Source of the DNA: Desulfosporosinus fructosivorans
Lineage (GTDB): Bacteria > Bacillota > Desulfitobacteriia > Desulfitobacteriales > Desulfitobacteriaceae
Assembly: GCF_004766045.1 (NCBI RefSeq)
Contig: NZ_SPQQ01000003.1
Location: forward strand, 372,001-436,000
Direction of reading: 5' to 3'
DNA length: 64,000 bases
Below, piece after piece: positions 63,690-64,000 of the stretch; position 1 is the first letter of the stretch; the number at the start of each line of letters is the position of its first letter. The translations under genes and the position numbers were made by a program. A model generated the notes under the pieces. The model worked only from the letters and a program-made list of their open reading frames with translations, was not told where the DNA came from and made no database searches.

Positions 63690-64000
63690 AAACGATTGAA
63701 CAACTTCGTGAGCAAATAGCCAAAACCAGTTATGTCTGCGGTAGCTGCGGCAGTTGTCGAAGCGTCTGTCCCGTTTACCGAGAAATCGGTTGGGAATCCT
63801 CTGCACCAAGAGCCAAAATTGCGTTGGCCAAAGAAGTATTCCTGAAGAAAAAAGAGAAAAAAGCCACGAACCAATATGCCCAGCGTTTGCAGGAGTGTAC
63901 TTTGTGTGGTAAATGTGCGGAAATATGTGCAGCTGGGATTAATACACGTGAGCTTTGGTTGAAGCTGCGGGAAGATTTAAGGGATCGGGGGATGCAGCAT
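63686..64000 (+). CDS. GlcF/HdrD-like iron-sulfur protein, N-terminal part
   Basis: Runs off the right edge; 105 codons are visible. Two [4Fe-4S] ferredoxin motifs are clear: CGSCGSCRSVCP (about residues 18-29) and CTLCGKCAEICAAG (about 72-85). This is the start of GlcF/LldE/HdrD-type proteins, whose later part normally has CCG domains. It overlaps the flavoprotein gene by 4 bp, so the two surely form one enzyme that passes electrons from FAD to a quinone or another carrier. Confidence 0.88.
   Translation, partial: MKTIEQLREQIAKTSYVCGSCGSCRSVCPVYREIGWESSAPRAKIALAKEVFLKKKEKKATNQYAQRLQECTLCGKCAEICAAGINTRELWLKLREDLRDRGMQH

Overview
The window looks like chromosome from a strictly anaerobic, spore-former-type Firmicute of the Peptococcaceae (Desulfosporosinus/Desulfitobacterium-like). 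This is inferred from strong AGGAGG ribosome sites with frequent TTG/GTG starts, a Sec-containing formate dehydrogenase, B12-dependent chemistry, an FNT formate channel and heavy use of sigma-54. No rRNA, tRNA, CRISPR array or complete insertion sequence was seen.

Layout. 1-2940 (minus): end of a GntR-type regulator and an NMT1/SsuABC-type uptake transporter. 3262-6947: a sigma-54 promoter and a four-gene B12 operon (adenosyltransferase, MeaB-type GTPase, large and small acyl-CoA mutase subunits). The mutase has the active-site pair of isobutyryl-CoA mutase, not methylmalonyl-CoA mutase. 7-15.3 kb: a membrane protein, a Uma2 fragment, a VanRS-like two-component system and a TetR-HlyD-ABC exporter operon. 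15.3-31.2 kb: housekeeping genes (cyclophilin lipoprotein, aminotransferase, MATE pump, tex, tsaE-tsaB-rimI-tsaD, amidohydrolase, EamA transporter). Among them are a cyclic-di-GMP-I riboswitch in front of a DUF2225 gene and an HD-GYP/receiver pair. 30.3-38.3 kb: a formate block with an FNT channel, 5-formyl-THF cyclo-ligase, NuoE/NuoF-like subunits, a truncated FdhA-like protein and a selenocysteine FdhA whose TGA and SECIS hairpin are visible. A dense cluster of DnaA boxes lies inside this block at 31376-31550. 38.4-44.1 kb: a decayed DUF3102 gene, a ferritin-like protein and a TPP-riboswitch-controlled thiSGHEC operon.

44.1-64 kb is the most distinctive part. It is a sigma-54 island with at least five -24/-12 promoter matches and two related enhancer-binding activators (AcoR-like and PocR-domain). 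It holds two LplA-like ligases around a geranylgeranyl-reductase-like flavoprotein, an unrecognised membrane protein next to a butanediol dehydrogenase, and acoA-acoB-acoX-acoC. These are followed by a LipB-LipA fusion, a stand-alone GcvH-like carrier, a GlcD-like flavoprotein and the start of an FeS protein. AcoC carries a C-terminal AhpD-like CxxC domain, and no dihydrolipoamide dehydrogenase is present in the window. The inferred model is acetoin/2,3-butanediol oxidation in which dihydrolipoamide electrons leave through the AhpD domain, the H-like carrier or the GlcD/FeS pair, with the cofactor assembled by genes encoded and co-regulated locally.

Intergenic structure is rich: many near-perfect hairpin terminators, short interspersed repeats (15284-15580, 29408-29616, 31309-31343) and relics of genes (Uma2, DUF3102, a third sigma-54 activator).
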